In this document: in pieces, positions 43,371 through 52,226 of the stretch
Numbering within the stretch: the stretch's first letter is position 1
Layout: every line of letters begins with the position of its first letter
Source of the DNA: DSWT01 sp035415725
GTDB taxonomy: Bacteria > Chloroflexota > Anaerolineae > B4-G1 > SLSP01
Length of the DNA stretch: 56,637 nt
Assembly: GCA_035415725.1 (NCBI GenBank)
Contig: DAOOGN010000011.1
Span: 1-56,637 of the forward strand
Direction: 5' to 3'
Notes under the pieces: generated by a model
Seen by the model: the letters and a program-made list of their open reading frames with translations, nothing else
What the model was told of the DNA's origin: nothing
Database searches by the model: none
Made by a program: the position numbers and the translations under genes

Positions 43371-43688
43371 CTATTCCTCCGCTAGTCTTCCACACATCTG
43401 GCGAACCGCAATGCGCATATCGAAGAATGAAGCCCATTCCATAAATTCGGCGGAGTCTCCCAATTTCCCGGCCTCGTAGCGCCGATAAAATTCTTCTGAG
43501 GACATATCGAAACCGGTTTCAAATGCCTGTAGCCGAGAATCCAGGTTTGCCAGTTCGCGCTGGGTACGTTCTTGTTCTAAGACAATCAGTTTGTCTACCG
43601 TGTGTTCAATGATTTGGCTTTGATACCCACGACGGTACAGCGCTTCCAGGATTTGAATTTTACCTAAGGTGGCTGCTTGAACGTTCAT
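43371..43688 (-). CDS. Small helical protein next to the MNT-HEPN module
   Basis: 105 residues from ATG 43688. Long amphipathic helix (IIEHTVDKLIVLEQERTQRE) followed by a conserved-looking FYRRYEAGKLGDSAEFMEWASFFDM. Similar small proteins with the 'YxxGxLGDxxxFxEW' motif sit beside toxin genes in cyanobacteria and Chloroflexota and may be antitoxins. I cannot name the family. It may be a third component or the antitoxin of a lost toxin. Confidence 0.75.
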   Translation of the reverse strand: MNVQAATLGKIQILEALYRRGYQSQIIEHTVDKLIVLEQERTQRELANLDSRLQAFETGFDMSSEEFYRRYEAGKLGDSAEFMEWASFFDMRIAVRQMCGRLAEE

Positions 43689-43729
43689 TATGCTTCTTTA
43701 GTTGTCTTGTGACGGCTCGCAATCGCCTT

Positions 43730-45460
43730 TCAGTGTTCCTGCGTCTCCAGTTGTAATATCCGCCGCAGCACGGCGACGGTGCTGGCGTAGGTGGGGTCCA
43801 TCCCAAAGTACGACAGGTTGTGCGCGCCGAGACTCTTGCCCTTGCTCATCGGTGCATCCGAGGCGTAGTGCAAGACGCCAATCTCAAAGGGCACACGGTA
43901 CAGGTTGACGATTTCATTGATGGGATAGCGGCGGGGACGGATGAATTCATAGAGCGCGGAGAGATAGGGTCCCGCTTCCATTTCAACGTCGGTATATCCA
44001 GCGTCGAGGAACCCTTCCATATAGGCGCGGTTTTGCAGGAAGGTACCCCATACAGCGATGGCGCGCTGGTTGTCCAATACATCGCCATAGACGATGTAAG
44101 GTGAAACGTCACTGGCGGTAAAGACGTTGCCGAACAAATACGTATTCCGCGAGTGTTCGTCGTAAACCGTGTTGGGGATGAGGACATCGCCGATACGCCC
44201 GTTGAGGGTGGCAGCTTTGCCGATGATGTAAGCTCCGCGCAGTTCCCCCACGTTGATGGCTAGACGGGTGAGGAGGTGGTAAGCCGCAAATCCTAGCGGA
44301 TAGTCGATGTTCAAAATGACCGCCTGGCTGCCGCGTAGCCGTTCCAGGGGGAGGTCCTGTAGCCGGGGATCGCCATGGTCGGGGTTCAGGCGCCCCAGTT
44401 CGATGACCTGCACTTCGAGATCGAAGGTGTGCTGGCTGAACACCCGCGTAATGCCGTGCTCCACTTCGTAGGTCTGGCGCGCCGCATACAGGTCTGCGCC
44501 GTCCTGGGTGGTCAGGTAATTCCGCAGTACGTAATACAGGAAATTGGCCCAATTGCTGGGCACCTCGCGGCGGCGAATACGTTCGGCCTCCTCACTCAGA
44601 GCGGGGTCGACGCCCGATTCCAGGTAAGCCAACAAACGTTCTTCATGGCGCAGTGCAAATCCCGTCACCATGTTGACCAGGCTGTGCGTGTTGCTGGAAA
44701 CGAAGTACGTGGGGCGTTGCGACAGATCAAAGTCGACGTGCCGGTTCACCTGGTTCCACCATTGCTGCGTCGCACGGCGGTAGGCGATGTGCGAGCCGGC
44801 CAGCAGGCTGACGGCCATGCGTTGACGATCAGCGGCCAGGTGACATAAGAGGGGCGGAAAATCTTCACCCCAGGCCTGTTCGAGGCGTTGCCAGTCGCGC
44901 GCCGATAGCCGCAAAACCCGGCGCGTTTCCTCCATCAATGCTCCGTCGTCAGGGGCGTCTGGTTTCCACGCGGTGGCCCACTCGTGCAGACGTTGCGCCA
45001 GACCCGCTTGCAGACCGATCAAGTCGTGCATCTTGTTCCACTCGATCTGGAACGCCGTCAGGGTGGGCACAATGTCATCCACATCGGAAATGCTGGCGAT
45101 GTAGGCTGCCAGGGTATCTTTGCCGTTGAAAAACATCCGCCGCCGCCTGGCTTGCGCGGTGACGGGCTGCCAGGCTTCCACATTGAAGTAGCCACGCTGG
45201 TGGAAGACCTCGTCACTTTGTCCCATCAGGATCAGGCGTGTGTCAAGGATACAATGGGGCAGACGCAAACTGCCGTAGATGAAAGCGTCCATGTCCGGCT
45301 TCTGTTTAGTGGCCCCCGTGTGCAGGGACGACTTCATGCCGATGTGCGTTTCTTCCAGGCTGCGGATTTGCACCGCATCCGTCGTGCGCAACAAGGAGTA
45401 ATACGTGCGGGTGTAGAGGGTGATGCGGTCTGTGCCCTTTTGAGGAATGCCTCGTTTCAT
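43730..45460 (-). CDS. DUF6909-like protein with nucleoside-phosphorylase-like C-terminal domain
   Basis: 576 residues from ATG 45460, 18 bases after the stop of the FAD/2Fe-2S gene. The N-terminal ~330 residues are helical and unrecognised. The C-terminal ~200 resemble the purine nucleoside phosphorylase fold: LRGAYIIGKAATLNGRIGDV, IPNTVYDEHSRNTY and a late VEMEAGPYLSALYE that matches the EMEA substrate-binding motif. A DAPMSKGKS segment follows where phosphorylases carry an Asp near the base. Located between two dehydrogenase subunit genes, it may supply a free purine base. This function is inferred. Confidence 0.7.
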   Translation of the reverse strand: MKRGIPQKGTDRITLYTRTYYSLLRTTDAVQIRSLEETHIGMKSSLHTGATKQKPDMDAFIYGSLRLPHCILDTRLILMGQSDEVFHQRGYFNVEAWQPVTAQARRRRMFFNGKDTLAAYIASISDVDDIVPTLTAFQIEWNKMHDLIGLQAGLAQRLHEWATAWKPDAPDDGALMEETRRVLRLSARDWQRLEQAWGEDFPPLLCHLAADRQRMAVSLLAGSHIAYRRATQQWWNQVNRHVDFDLSQRPTYFVSSNTHSLVNMVTGFALRHEERLLAYLESGVDPALSEEAERIRRREVPSNWANFLYYVLRNYLTTQDGADLYAARQTYEVEHGITRVFSQHTFDLEVQVIELGRLNPDHGDPRLQDLPLERLRGSQAVILNIDYPLGFAAYHLLTRLAINVGELRGAYIIGKAATLNGRIGDVLIPNTVYDEHSRNTYLFGNVFTASDVSPYIVYGDVLDNQRAIAVWGTFLQNRAYMEGFLDAGYTDVEMEAGPYLSALYEFIRPRRYPINEIVNLYRVPFEIGVLHYASDAPMSKGKSLGAHNLSYFGMDPTYASTVAVLRRILQLETQEH

Positions 45461-45478
45461 CGTCGGCCTGCCTGCTGA

Positions 45479-46912
45479 CTAGCGCCCTTTGGCAGCAGCT
45501 TTTTCGACGGCGCGGATGATCTTGTAGTAGCCGGTGCAACGACACAGGTTACCGCTCAACGCGGTCTTGATCTGCTCGCGGGTGGGGTTCGGCATTTCAT
45601 CCAGCAGTTTAGCGGCGCTCATGACGAAGCCGGGGGTGCAGTAGCCGCACTGCACGGCATCTTCCTCGATGAACGCCTTTTGTACCGGATGCAGATCGCC
45701 GTTTTGGCTCAACCCTTCGATGGTGGTGATGCGTGCGCCGTGGGCTCGCGGGGCCGGGGTGAGGCAGGCGAGCGTCGCCATGCCGTCAAGCCAGACGGTA
45801 CACGCGCCACATTCACCTTCCTCGCAGCCGACTTTTGTACCGGTCAGTCCCAGATCGTCGCGCAGCATCCGCAGGAGCGTTGTGTCATTCGCGCCCTGTA
45901 CCGAGACGTTTTCGCCGTTGACAACGCACTGAATCGGTTCATCACCTCCGGCATGGTGGGCGATGGTCGGCCCGCAGAGGTGGGGCGAACGTTTAGCCTT
46001 CTCCCCCAGCCGCACGAGGGCCTCAGGGACCGGCAGGTTCAGCCGTGTTTCACCCGCACGGATGGCCTCCAGGCCACGTTGGACGAGCACGCCGACTTCC
46101 TCGGTGCGGAACCACGCCGAACCACGCACGTCGTCAATGGGGCAGGTGCTCTGTTCTGCCTGACGGGCGGCTTCGGCGATGCGCTCCGGGGTGAGCGGTG
46201 CTCCCTTCAGGACGGCTTCGGCCTTAGGGACACGGATGATGGTCGGCGCGACGCTGCCCAGGGCAATGCGCGCCTCGGCGACATTGTGGGCCTGATCCAG
46301 GGTGAGCACCATGGCAACGTTCGTCACCGCAATTGCCAAAATGCGTCTCAACCCCAGTTTGAGATAGATGCCGCGCTGGTCAGCGTTCAGCGGGGCGAAT
46401 GTCAAATCGATCACCATTTCATCCGGCTCCATGACCGTGCGGCGGACGCCGGTGTAGAAATCGGCGAGAGGCACAATCCGCTGTCCACGCTCACTGCGCA
46501 GGACCAAACTGGCTTGTAAGGCCCGCAGTGCCGTGATCGTGTCGTTCGCCGGGGACGCCGTGACCAGATTCCCGATGATGGTGCCGCGATTGCGGAGCGC
46601 CGGAGCACCCACCCCCCAGCAGGCTTGCGCCAGAGGCAGCGCCCGTTCCTGGATCAACGGCGAGGCAGCAGCCTGCGCATGGGTCGTCGTCGGTCCCACG
46701 TGGATCAAGCCATCGTGTCCCAGGCGAATTTCATCCAGTCCCCCCACCCGGGTCACATCGATCAAGGCCGACGGTAGCCGCACCTTATTTTGCATCTCAA
46801 CGATCAGGTCGGTGCCGCCGGCCATGATGCGCGCTTTCTCTTTGTGTTCACGCAGCAACCGCACAGCATCATCCAGATTGGTGACGGTGTAGTAAACATC
46901 CCAGAGAGCCAT
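45479..46912 (-). CDS. Fused FAD-binding and 2Fe-2S subunit of a xanthine-dehydrogenase family enzyme
   Basis: 477 residues from ATG 46912 with TGAGGT upstream. Residues 1-~290 are the CoxM-like FAD subunit (IMAGGTDLIVEM, IGNLVTASPANDTI). Residues ~325-477 are the CoxS-like ferredoxin subunit, with CEEGECGACTVWLDG for the first cluster and CGYCTPGFVMSA...CRCTGYY for the second. Usually these are separate chains or, in eukaryotes, arranged 2Fe-2S first. Here the order is FAD then 2Fe-2S. It passes electrons from the molybdenum site to the acceptor. The large subunit is encoded at 40360-42612. Confidence 0.93.
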   Translation of the reverse strand: MALWDVYYTVTNLDDAVRLLREHKEKARIMAGGTDLIVEMQNKVRLPSALIDVTRVGGLDEIRLGHDGLIHVGPTTTHAQAAASPLIQERALPLAQACWGVGAPALRNRGTIIGNLVTASPANDTITALRALQASLVLRSERGQRIVPLADFYTGVRRTVMEPDEMVIDLTFAPLNADQRGIYLKLGLRRILAIAVTNVAMVLTLDQAHNVAEARIALGSVAPTIIRVPKAEAVLKGAPLTPERIAEAARQAEQSTCPIDDVRGSAWFRTEEVGVLVQRGLEAIRAGETRLNLPVPEALVRLGEKAKRSPHLCGPTIAHHAGGDEPIQCVVNGENVSVQGANDTTLLRMLRDDLGLTGTKVGCEEGECGACTVWLDGMATLACLTPAPRAHGARITTIEGLSQNGDLHPVQKAFIEEDAVQCGYCTPGFVMSAAKLLDEMPNPTREQIKTALSGNLCRCTGYYKIIRAVEKAAAKGR

Positions 46913-46973
46913 AGGCAACCTCAAAATTGAAAATGGCAAATGGTGAATGGCGAGCTTGTATGTGGAGATGTGC

Positions 46974-47909
46974 TTATTCTTGCCGCTTGATCTCGCGCAC
47001 GATGTAGAGCGGGCGGTCGAGAACTTCATCGTAGATGCGGCCTATGTACTCACCCAGGACGCCGATGCCGAGCAGTTGTACGCCGCCCAGAAAGAGCACC
47101 AGGCTTGCCGTCAGTCCTTGTCCCACGAGGGGCAGCGAGCCGCTGAGTTTGAGAATGAACAACACGAGCGCGAACAGGATGCCCAACCCGGTCGCGCCGA
47201 GGCCCAGCCATTGCATCAGCTTGAGCGGAAAAATCGAGAAACCGGTGATGGCATCCAGGGCCAGGCGGAACATCTTTTTGAACGGGTATTTCGTCTCCCC
47301 GGCGGTGCGGGCGTGACGTTTGTACGGCACGCCGATCTGTCGGAAGCCGATCCACGAAACCATGCCCCGCACAAAGCGATGGTGCTCGCGCATCTGTTGG
47401 AGGGCGTCGAGCGCATTGCGATCCAGCAGGCGGAAGTCGCCGGCCTCCATGGGGATAACCACATCCGTGAGCGCCTGGATGATGCGGTAGAACAGCCGCG
47501 CGGTGAACAGCTTGAACCAGGTCTCGCCCTCGCGTTCGGTGCGCACGCCGTAGACGACTTCGTATCCCTCACGCCATTTGGCGATGAGTGCGGGGATGAC
47601 CTCCGGCGGGTCCTGCAAGTCGGAATCGAGGACGACAACCGCGTCGCCGCGCGCGTGATCCATGCCGGCGGTGATGGCAATCTGGTGGCCGAAGTTCCGT
47701 GCGAAGTGGATGATGACGACGTGCTCCGGGTCTTGGGCGTGGATGGCGTCCATCAATTGTGGGGACTTGTCGCGGCAGCCATCGTCGACAAGCACCAGTT
47801 CCCAGGATTCTCCCCCGCCTTCCATAACGTCGTGGACGCGCTGATAGAATTGCTCGACGAGTTCTTCTTCGTTGTAAACCGGTGCAACAACCGAAAACCG
47901 TGGATTCAT
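46974..47909 (-). CDS. GT2 glycosyltransferase, DPM1/GtrB-like, with two membrane spans
   Basis: 311 residues from ATG 47909 with GAGGTG close by. A GTG two codons earlier is possible. N-terminal GT-A domain: VVAPVYNEEELVEQFYQRV, LVLVDDGCRDKSP, FARNFGHQIAITAGMDHA and VVLDSDLQDPPEVIP. Two C-terminal hydrophobic spans (LGLGATGLGILFALVLFILK; GLTASLVLFLGGVQLLGIGV) and the conserved EYIGRIYDEVLDRPLYIV tail match the undecaprenyl/dolichyl-phosphate glycosyltransferases. It makes lipid-linked Glc, Man or aminoarabinose donors at the inner face of the membrane. Confidence 0.93.
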   Translation of the reverse strand: MNPRFSVVAPVYNEEELVEQFYQRVHDVMEGGGESWELVLVDDGCRDKSPQLMDAIHAQDPEHVVIIHFARNFGHQIAITAGMDHARGDAVVVLDSDLQDPPEVIPALIAKWREGYEVVYGVRTEREGETWFKLFTARLFYRIIQALTDVVIPMEAGDFRLLDRNALDALQQMREHHRFVRGMVSWIGFRQIGVPYKRHARTAGETKYPFKKMFRLALDAITGFSIFPLKLMQWLGLGATGLGILFALVLFILKLSGSLPLVGQGLTASLVLFLGGVQLLGIGVLGEYIGRIYDEVLDRPLYIVREIKRQE

Positions 47910-48043
47910 ACGCACCTCACCTCAGTGTATGTTTTCTGGCGGGGGCCGGTCTCCAACCGCGCCCCGTCGGGTACAGCAGGAGACCGACCCGAGCATGGGT
48001 TGGCCCGACAAAAAACGTCAAACGCCAAGCTGTTTCATTGGAC

Positions 48044-48166
48044 CAGGACTTACGCAAGCCTGGTTCGAATCAAGCGGTGGAGGATTTGTAGTGACGCCTT
48101 CAGGCGTCTCTTAGGAGCTAAGAACGGCTAAAACCGTCACTACAAACGGAAATTTGCGTAAGTCCT
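48044..48166 (-). mobile_element. 123-bp MITE, copy B
   Basis: Reverse orientation of 23309-23431 with a few substitutions. It has the same 13-base ends (AGGACTTACGCAA / TTGCGTAAGTCCT) and the same internal palindrome. TGGAC flanks it at 48039-48043 and 48068-48072 if one further base is counted as element. It landed between arms GTCAAACG (48017-48024) and CGTTTGAC (48172-48179) of an older palindrome. Confidence 0.85.
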
Positions 48167-48225
48167 ATGGACGTTTGACGCTTGACTGATTTAAGTATAC
48201 TCATTCCCGCGCGGTGTGCAACCGA

Positions 48226-49692
48226 CTATTTCAACAATCCCACCCGCGCATTGAATTCTTCGATTAGCGTGTCTATGGCCTCTACTTGCTTTTGGAAGCT
48301 CGTCCAGTAATCGTCCTGGTACCATTGACGCTGAATTTCCTCATGGGTCTTGCCCTGTTGTTCGACCCAGGTGTAGTATTTGAGGTTGTGGACACGCTTG
48401 CGGTCGGGATACGTGAGTTCGGCCATGTTGTCGGTGGATTCGCCGAGTAAATAGCGGTGATAGTCGCCAGCAGCATCCGTCTCAGTGTACTCACCTTCCG
48501 CCTCGCGCAGTTCGTGGATGCGGCTCTGGTATAGTTCCATGGAGTCCGTCCACACGGTGAGGATCACATCTTGACTCGTCAACTCGTACCATTTTGCCAT
48601 CTTGATCGCGGCCAGGACGTTCGCCACACCGGAAATGCCCATCAAGTCCAGTTGCTGCACCAGAGGCGCCGGGACGCCGCGCTTGGTGAGGTAGGCGCGT
48701 CCTGCCGGTTCGTTGAACAGGCGGATCAGGTCAAGGGCAGCCTGGTCATCAATGGCGGTGACGAGGTCGGTGTTCTTCACGTTATGGATCCACGGCACGT
48801 GCTTGTCGCCGATGCCCTCGATGCGATGTCCGCCGAAGCCGTTGCGCAGCAGGGTGGGACATTGCAACGCCTCACTGGCGACGATTTTGCTGGTGGGAAA
48901 CACTTGCTTCAGATAATCGCCGCAGGCGATGGTGCCGCCGGAGCCGGTGTTGGAGACGACGCCGGCGTAACGGTCGCCGGGGCGCATCTCCAGGCCGAGC
49001 ACCTCCTCCATGGCATGGCCGGTGATCTCGTAATGCCAGAGATAGTTGCCGAACTCCTCGAACTGGTTGAAGATGAAGATGTCGTCGCCGCGCTCGCGGG
49101 TCAACTCGTGGCACTTGTCGAAGATCTCCTTGACGTTGGACTCCGAACCGGGGGTGGCGATCACCTCGCCGGAAACCTGGCGCAGCCACTCAAAGCGCTC
49201 GCGGCTCATGCCTTCCGGCAGGATGGCGATGGAGTCGCACGCCAGCAGCGTGGAGTCGTAAGCGCCGCCGCGGCAGTAATTGCCGGTGGAAGGCCAGACG
49301 GCTTTCTGCTGCGTGGGGTCGAATTGCCCCGTGACCAGACGGGGGACGAGGCAGCCGAAGGCCGCACCGACCTTGTGGGCGCCCGTGGGGAACCACTTGC
49401 CCACCAGCGCGATGATGCGCGCTTCCACACCGGTCAATGCCGGGGGCAACTCGACATAGTTCACGCCGCCAAAGCCGCCGCCATGGGCCGTTGGCTCGTT
49501 CTTCCAGGTGATGCGGAAGAGGTTGCGCGGCGTGATGTCCCACAAACCGATGCCCGCCAGCTCCGCTTTGATTCTGGCGGGAATCAGCGCCGGGTTCTTC
49601 TGCTGCGCGAAGGTGGGGATGATAATGTTGCGCTCGCGGGCGCGGGTAATGGCATGTTCCAGACCTTCGGGACGAATCGTTAAATCGATCAT
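48226..49692 (-). CDS. PLP-dependent cysteine-synthase/TrpB-like enzyme
   Basis: 488 residues. The PLP lysine is in PTGAHKVGAAFG. The substrate loop is PSTGNYCRGGAYDS and the phosphate-binding Gly-rich loop is VSNTGSGGTIACGDYL. This is the fold II (tryptophan synthase beta) family, in a long form with a ~100-residue C-terminal extension rich in acidic and aromatic residues (WTDSMELYQSRIHELREAEG). The reaction may be a beta-replacement or lyase reaction on Ser, Thr or Cys derivatives. Neighbours give no clear substrate. Followed by a MITE and preceded by a D-type repeat. Confidence 0.88.
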   Translation of the reverse strand: MIDLTIRPEGLEHAITRARERNIIIPTFAQQKNPALIPARIKAELAGIGLWDITPRNLFRITWKNEPTAHGGGFGGVNYVELPPALTGVEARIIALVGKWFPTGAHKVGAAFGCLVPRLVTGQFDPTQQKAVWPSTGNYCRGGAYDSTLLACDSIAILPEGMSRERFEWLRQVSGEVIATPGSESNVKEIFDKCHELTRERGDDIFIFNQFEEFGNYLWHYEITGHAMEEVLGLEMRPGDRYAGVVSNTGSGGTIACGDYLKQVFPTSKIVASEALQCPTLLRNGFGGHRIEGIGDKHVPWIHNVKNTDLVTAIDDQAALDLIRLFNEPAGRAYLTKRGVPAPLVQQLDLMGISGVANVLAAIKMAKWYELTSQDVILTVWTDSMELYQSRIHELREAEGEYTETDAAGDYHRYLLGESTDNMAELTYPDRKRVHNLKYYTWVEQQGKTHEEIQRQWYQDDYWTSFQKQVEAIDTLIEEFNARVGLLK

Positions 49693-49710
49693 TTCCTCTC
49701 TCCATTGAAT

Positions 49711-49858
49711 TTTGGTTCTCTGAGACTTGGCGTGGTGATGGAAAAACGGCTTTAGCTTTTGCCACGGATGACACGGATTTGCACTGATTTTTTATACTTT
49801 GCGTGCCAACCCGTGGCTGTTTTTTTATTTCGACCCCGCGAGATCCTGAAGAACCTGA
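49711..49858. repeat. ~148-bp dispersed repeat, copy D2
   Basis: Matches 33550-33697 along its length. GCCACGG (49761-49767) and CCGTGGC (49811-49817) are complementary and followed by TGTTTTTTTA, so the minus strand of the loop could terminate plus transcripts. It sits directly before the next gene's stop codon. Confidence 0.75.
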
Positions 49859-49861
49859 ATT

Positions 49862-52138
49862 TTAAGACTTCTGCGGGTCGCCGTTTCCCCTGTATTCGTG
49901 CTCCATGACTTTGACCTGATAGTGCAGCCAGGCCATGGGCACAGGCTCATAGCGGCGACACAGGATAACGGAACACGGCGCATGTTCGGCGACCCAATCG
50001 TCGACCGTCCCGAAGAGATGTGTGTCTGTCGTCCACTCTTCGGATGCGCCCATCACTATCAGGTCGTAGGGCTGCGCCCCGGCTTCTTCCAGAATCCCCT
50101 GAGCTACGGAATCGCTCTGGACGACCTTCAGGTGGAAGTTTTCCGGTACGGTATTGACGGCGTCCTCCACAATCTCGGCGAGCAGTAAGGTTTGATCTTC
50201 CAATTCCTCGGCTGCTTCACCCTCGGAGGCCGTGTTTCCTGTCGTTTCAGGAAGCAACCGCAGGATCGTCACCTCGGCCACGTCCGTCAGTGAAATTTCA
50301 TTCGCCATACGGATGGCCATACGCGAATGGATTCCTCCTCCCACCGGCACCAGGATGTGATTCACCTCATTCAACCCGCGATCCAGCAGGACGGCCACAT
50401 TGGTATGCGCTTTTTGGAGCGCGACTTTGATCGGGTTGTGCGCCATCGTTTTGGCATCCAATGTTCCCGGCCAACCGGTCAACAATAGTCGAACACTGCG
50501 GCGTTCCTCGATTTCATCCAGGATGCCTTCAGCCACGCTTTTGGCGGCCCGCACTTTAGAATACATCGCCACATTCTTCAGCGTCATCTCGGTCGCAAGT
50601 TGGGTGAAAAAGCTCTGTTGCTGGGGCTTGAGTTGATGGGCTATGCGTTGCGCTGCCGCCAGGGGCATATCGGGGCCGGCGGCCAGCACGCTCATCATAC
50701 ATACGTAAGTATCCTCACTGGCCTCGGCGACAATCGCCGCCAGATGCACCAGGCTCTTCACGGTCTGTGGATTGGCTGCCGCGATCAGGATCAAGTTTTG
50801 CTCCAGGGCCGTTTCCTCGGCGCGTTCTTTGAACCAATGACCTATAACCGGCCCAACGTAGTGAGCCAGCGCCAACACACTCATCAGGGCCACGCCAAAC
50901 AGCAAAGCGCGCGTCTCGGTGAAGATCACGATAAACAATCCCATGCCCGCCGCTATGTACGCTGTCAACGGAAAGAAAGGGGCTTTGAAGGGACGGTGCA
51001 GATTCGGATATTTTTTACGCAAGCGGACCATGGACAGACTGGCCCAGAAGAGCACGAACATGTAGCCGGAACTGGAAATGTAGCTCAGGAAATCCACCAG
51101 GCCGGTGGCGGCTACCAGGATGCTGGAGAGTCCCACCACGATGATGGCAACAAAGGGTGTGCGTCGGCGGCTCAGGCGTGTGAGCGCCTTGGGCCACGCT
51201 CCGTCGCGGCCCAAGGTGAAAGCCTCACGGGTGGCGCTGAGCATGGCGGCGTTGATGGTGGTCAGCATCGTCTCCACCCCACAGAACGCCATCAAGGTGA
51301 CGCCCCACCCGGGGATAGTGTGCGCTACCGTATCGGTCAACACGGTTTTGGAACCGGCCAGTTCGTACCAGGGGATCGTGCCCAGCGCCACCGTTACCAT
51401 CACTATGTTGATCAACATCACCAACGTCACGCTGATCATAAGCGCCCGGGGCAACATACGATCGGGGTCCTTCGCCTCCTCGGCATCGTCAGCGATGACC
51501 TCGAAGCCGACATAGGCGATGTAGATCAAGACAATGGTGCGCAGCAGTTTGGAGAAATTGGTCCACGCATCGGGATAGATGAAGAACTTCCCGTCGGGGA
51601 CCAGGGTGCTCCAGTGAAATCCATGCGGGCTGACAAATCCCGCCACGATGTAGATGCCAAAAAACAGTAGCTGGATTACCCCCAGGGCTACCTGCGTATT
51701 GCCCACCATTCCTACGCCAAAGATATTCAACAGTGAAAAAACCACAATGACGAAGATAGCCGCCGGCACGATGGGAATAAAGGGGAACAAGATGTTCAGT
51801 GAATAGCCAAAGCCTACCGCCGAGAGGGCGGCAAAGAACGTGCTGGAGAGACAATCCATCGAACCGACCAGGAACGATAACAGGCCACTGCCATAGGCCT
51901 CGCGCACGTAAGTCATCGCGCCGCCGGTTTCCGGGAAAGATGTCGCCATTTCGGCATAGTTGATGGCGATGACGTAAGTCATCAATCCCGCGATCAGCAG
52001 GGCCAACAGGGTCGCCGGGCCGGAAAGCGCGGCAGCCTCGCCGGTCAACACGAAAATTTGCGCGCCGAGCGTGCCAATCGTCCCCAACATTACAAGCTGG
52101 ACCAAACTCAATTGACGCTTAAGCTTACGTTTACTCAT
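49862..52138 (-). CDS. APC-family amino-acid permease with two C-terminal universal-stress domains
   Basis: 758 residues from ATG 52138; AGGAG is about 16 bases upstream. Residues ~10-440 form ~12 hydrophobic segments with the APC signature (GTIGTLGAQIFVLTGEAAAL, MTYVREAYGSGLLSFLVGS, GFEVIADDAEEAKDP). The last ~300 residues contain two UspA-like Rossmann domains. The second shows LVPVGGGIHSRMAIR and VMGASEEWTTDTHLFG, where Usp proteins bind ATP. Such fusions probably regulate transport by nucleotide. A 753-residue paralogue lies immediately upstream. Substrate unknown. Confidence 0.92.
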   Translation of the reverse strand: MSKRKLKRQLSLVQLVMLGTIGTLGAQIFVLTGEAAALSGPATLLALLIAGLMTYVIAINYAEMATSFPETGGAMTYVREAYGSGLLSFLVGSMDCLSSTFFAALSAVGFGYSLNILFPFIPIVPAAIFVIVVFSLLNIFGVGMVGNTQVALGVIQLLFFGIYIVAGFVSPHGFHWSTLVPDGKFFIYPDAWTNFSKLLRTIVLIYIAYVGFEVIADDAEEAKDPDRMLPRALMISVTLVMLINIVMVTVALGTIPWYELAGSKTVLTDTVAHTIPGWGVTLMAFCGVETMLTTINAAMLSATREAFTLGRDGAWPKALTRLSRRRTPFVAIIVVGLSSILVAATGLVDFLSYISSSGYMFVLFWASLSMVRLRKKYPNLHRPFKAPFFPLTAYIAAGMGLFIVIFTETRALLFGVALMSVLALAHYVGPVIGHWFKERAEETALEQNLILIAAANPQTVKSLVHLAAIVAEASEDTYVCMMSVLAAGPDMPLAAAQRIAHQLKPQQQSFFTQLATEMTLKNVAMYSKVRAAKSVAEGILDEIEERRSVRLLLTGWPGTLDAKTMAHNPIKVALQKAHTNVAVLLDRGLNEVNHILVPVGGGIHSRMAIRMANEISLTDVAEVTILRLLPETTGNTASEGEAAEELEDQTLLLAEIVEDAVNTVPENFHLKVVQSDSVAQGILEEAGAQPYDLIVMGASEEWTTDTHLFGTVDDWVAEHAPCSVILCRRYEPVPMAWLHYQVKVMEHEYRGNGDPQKS

Positions 52139-52226
52139 ATAGAATCTCTCTCCTAGAATACAACAATTAGTGTGCAACAGCTAATAAGTGACAAAAATGC
52201 CAGCGCCCAGACGCCGGAGTGGTTCT

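Noticed and set aside
48571..49683. 370-codon plus-strand open frame opposite the PLP enzyme
   Set aside because: Antisense shadow with no recognisable motif, while the minus-strand frame has all PLP motifs.
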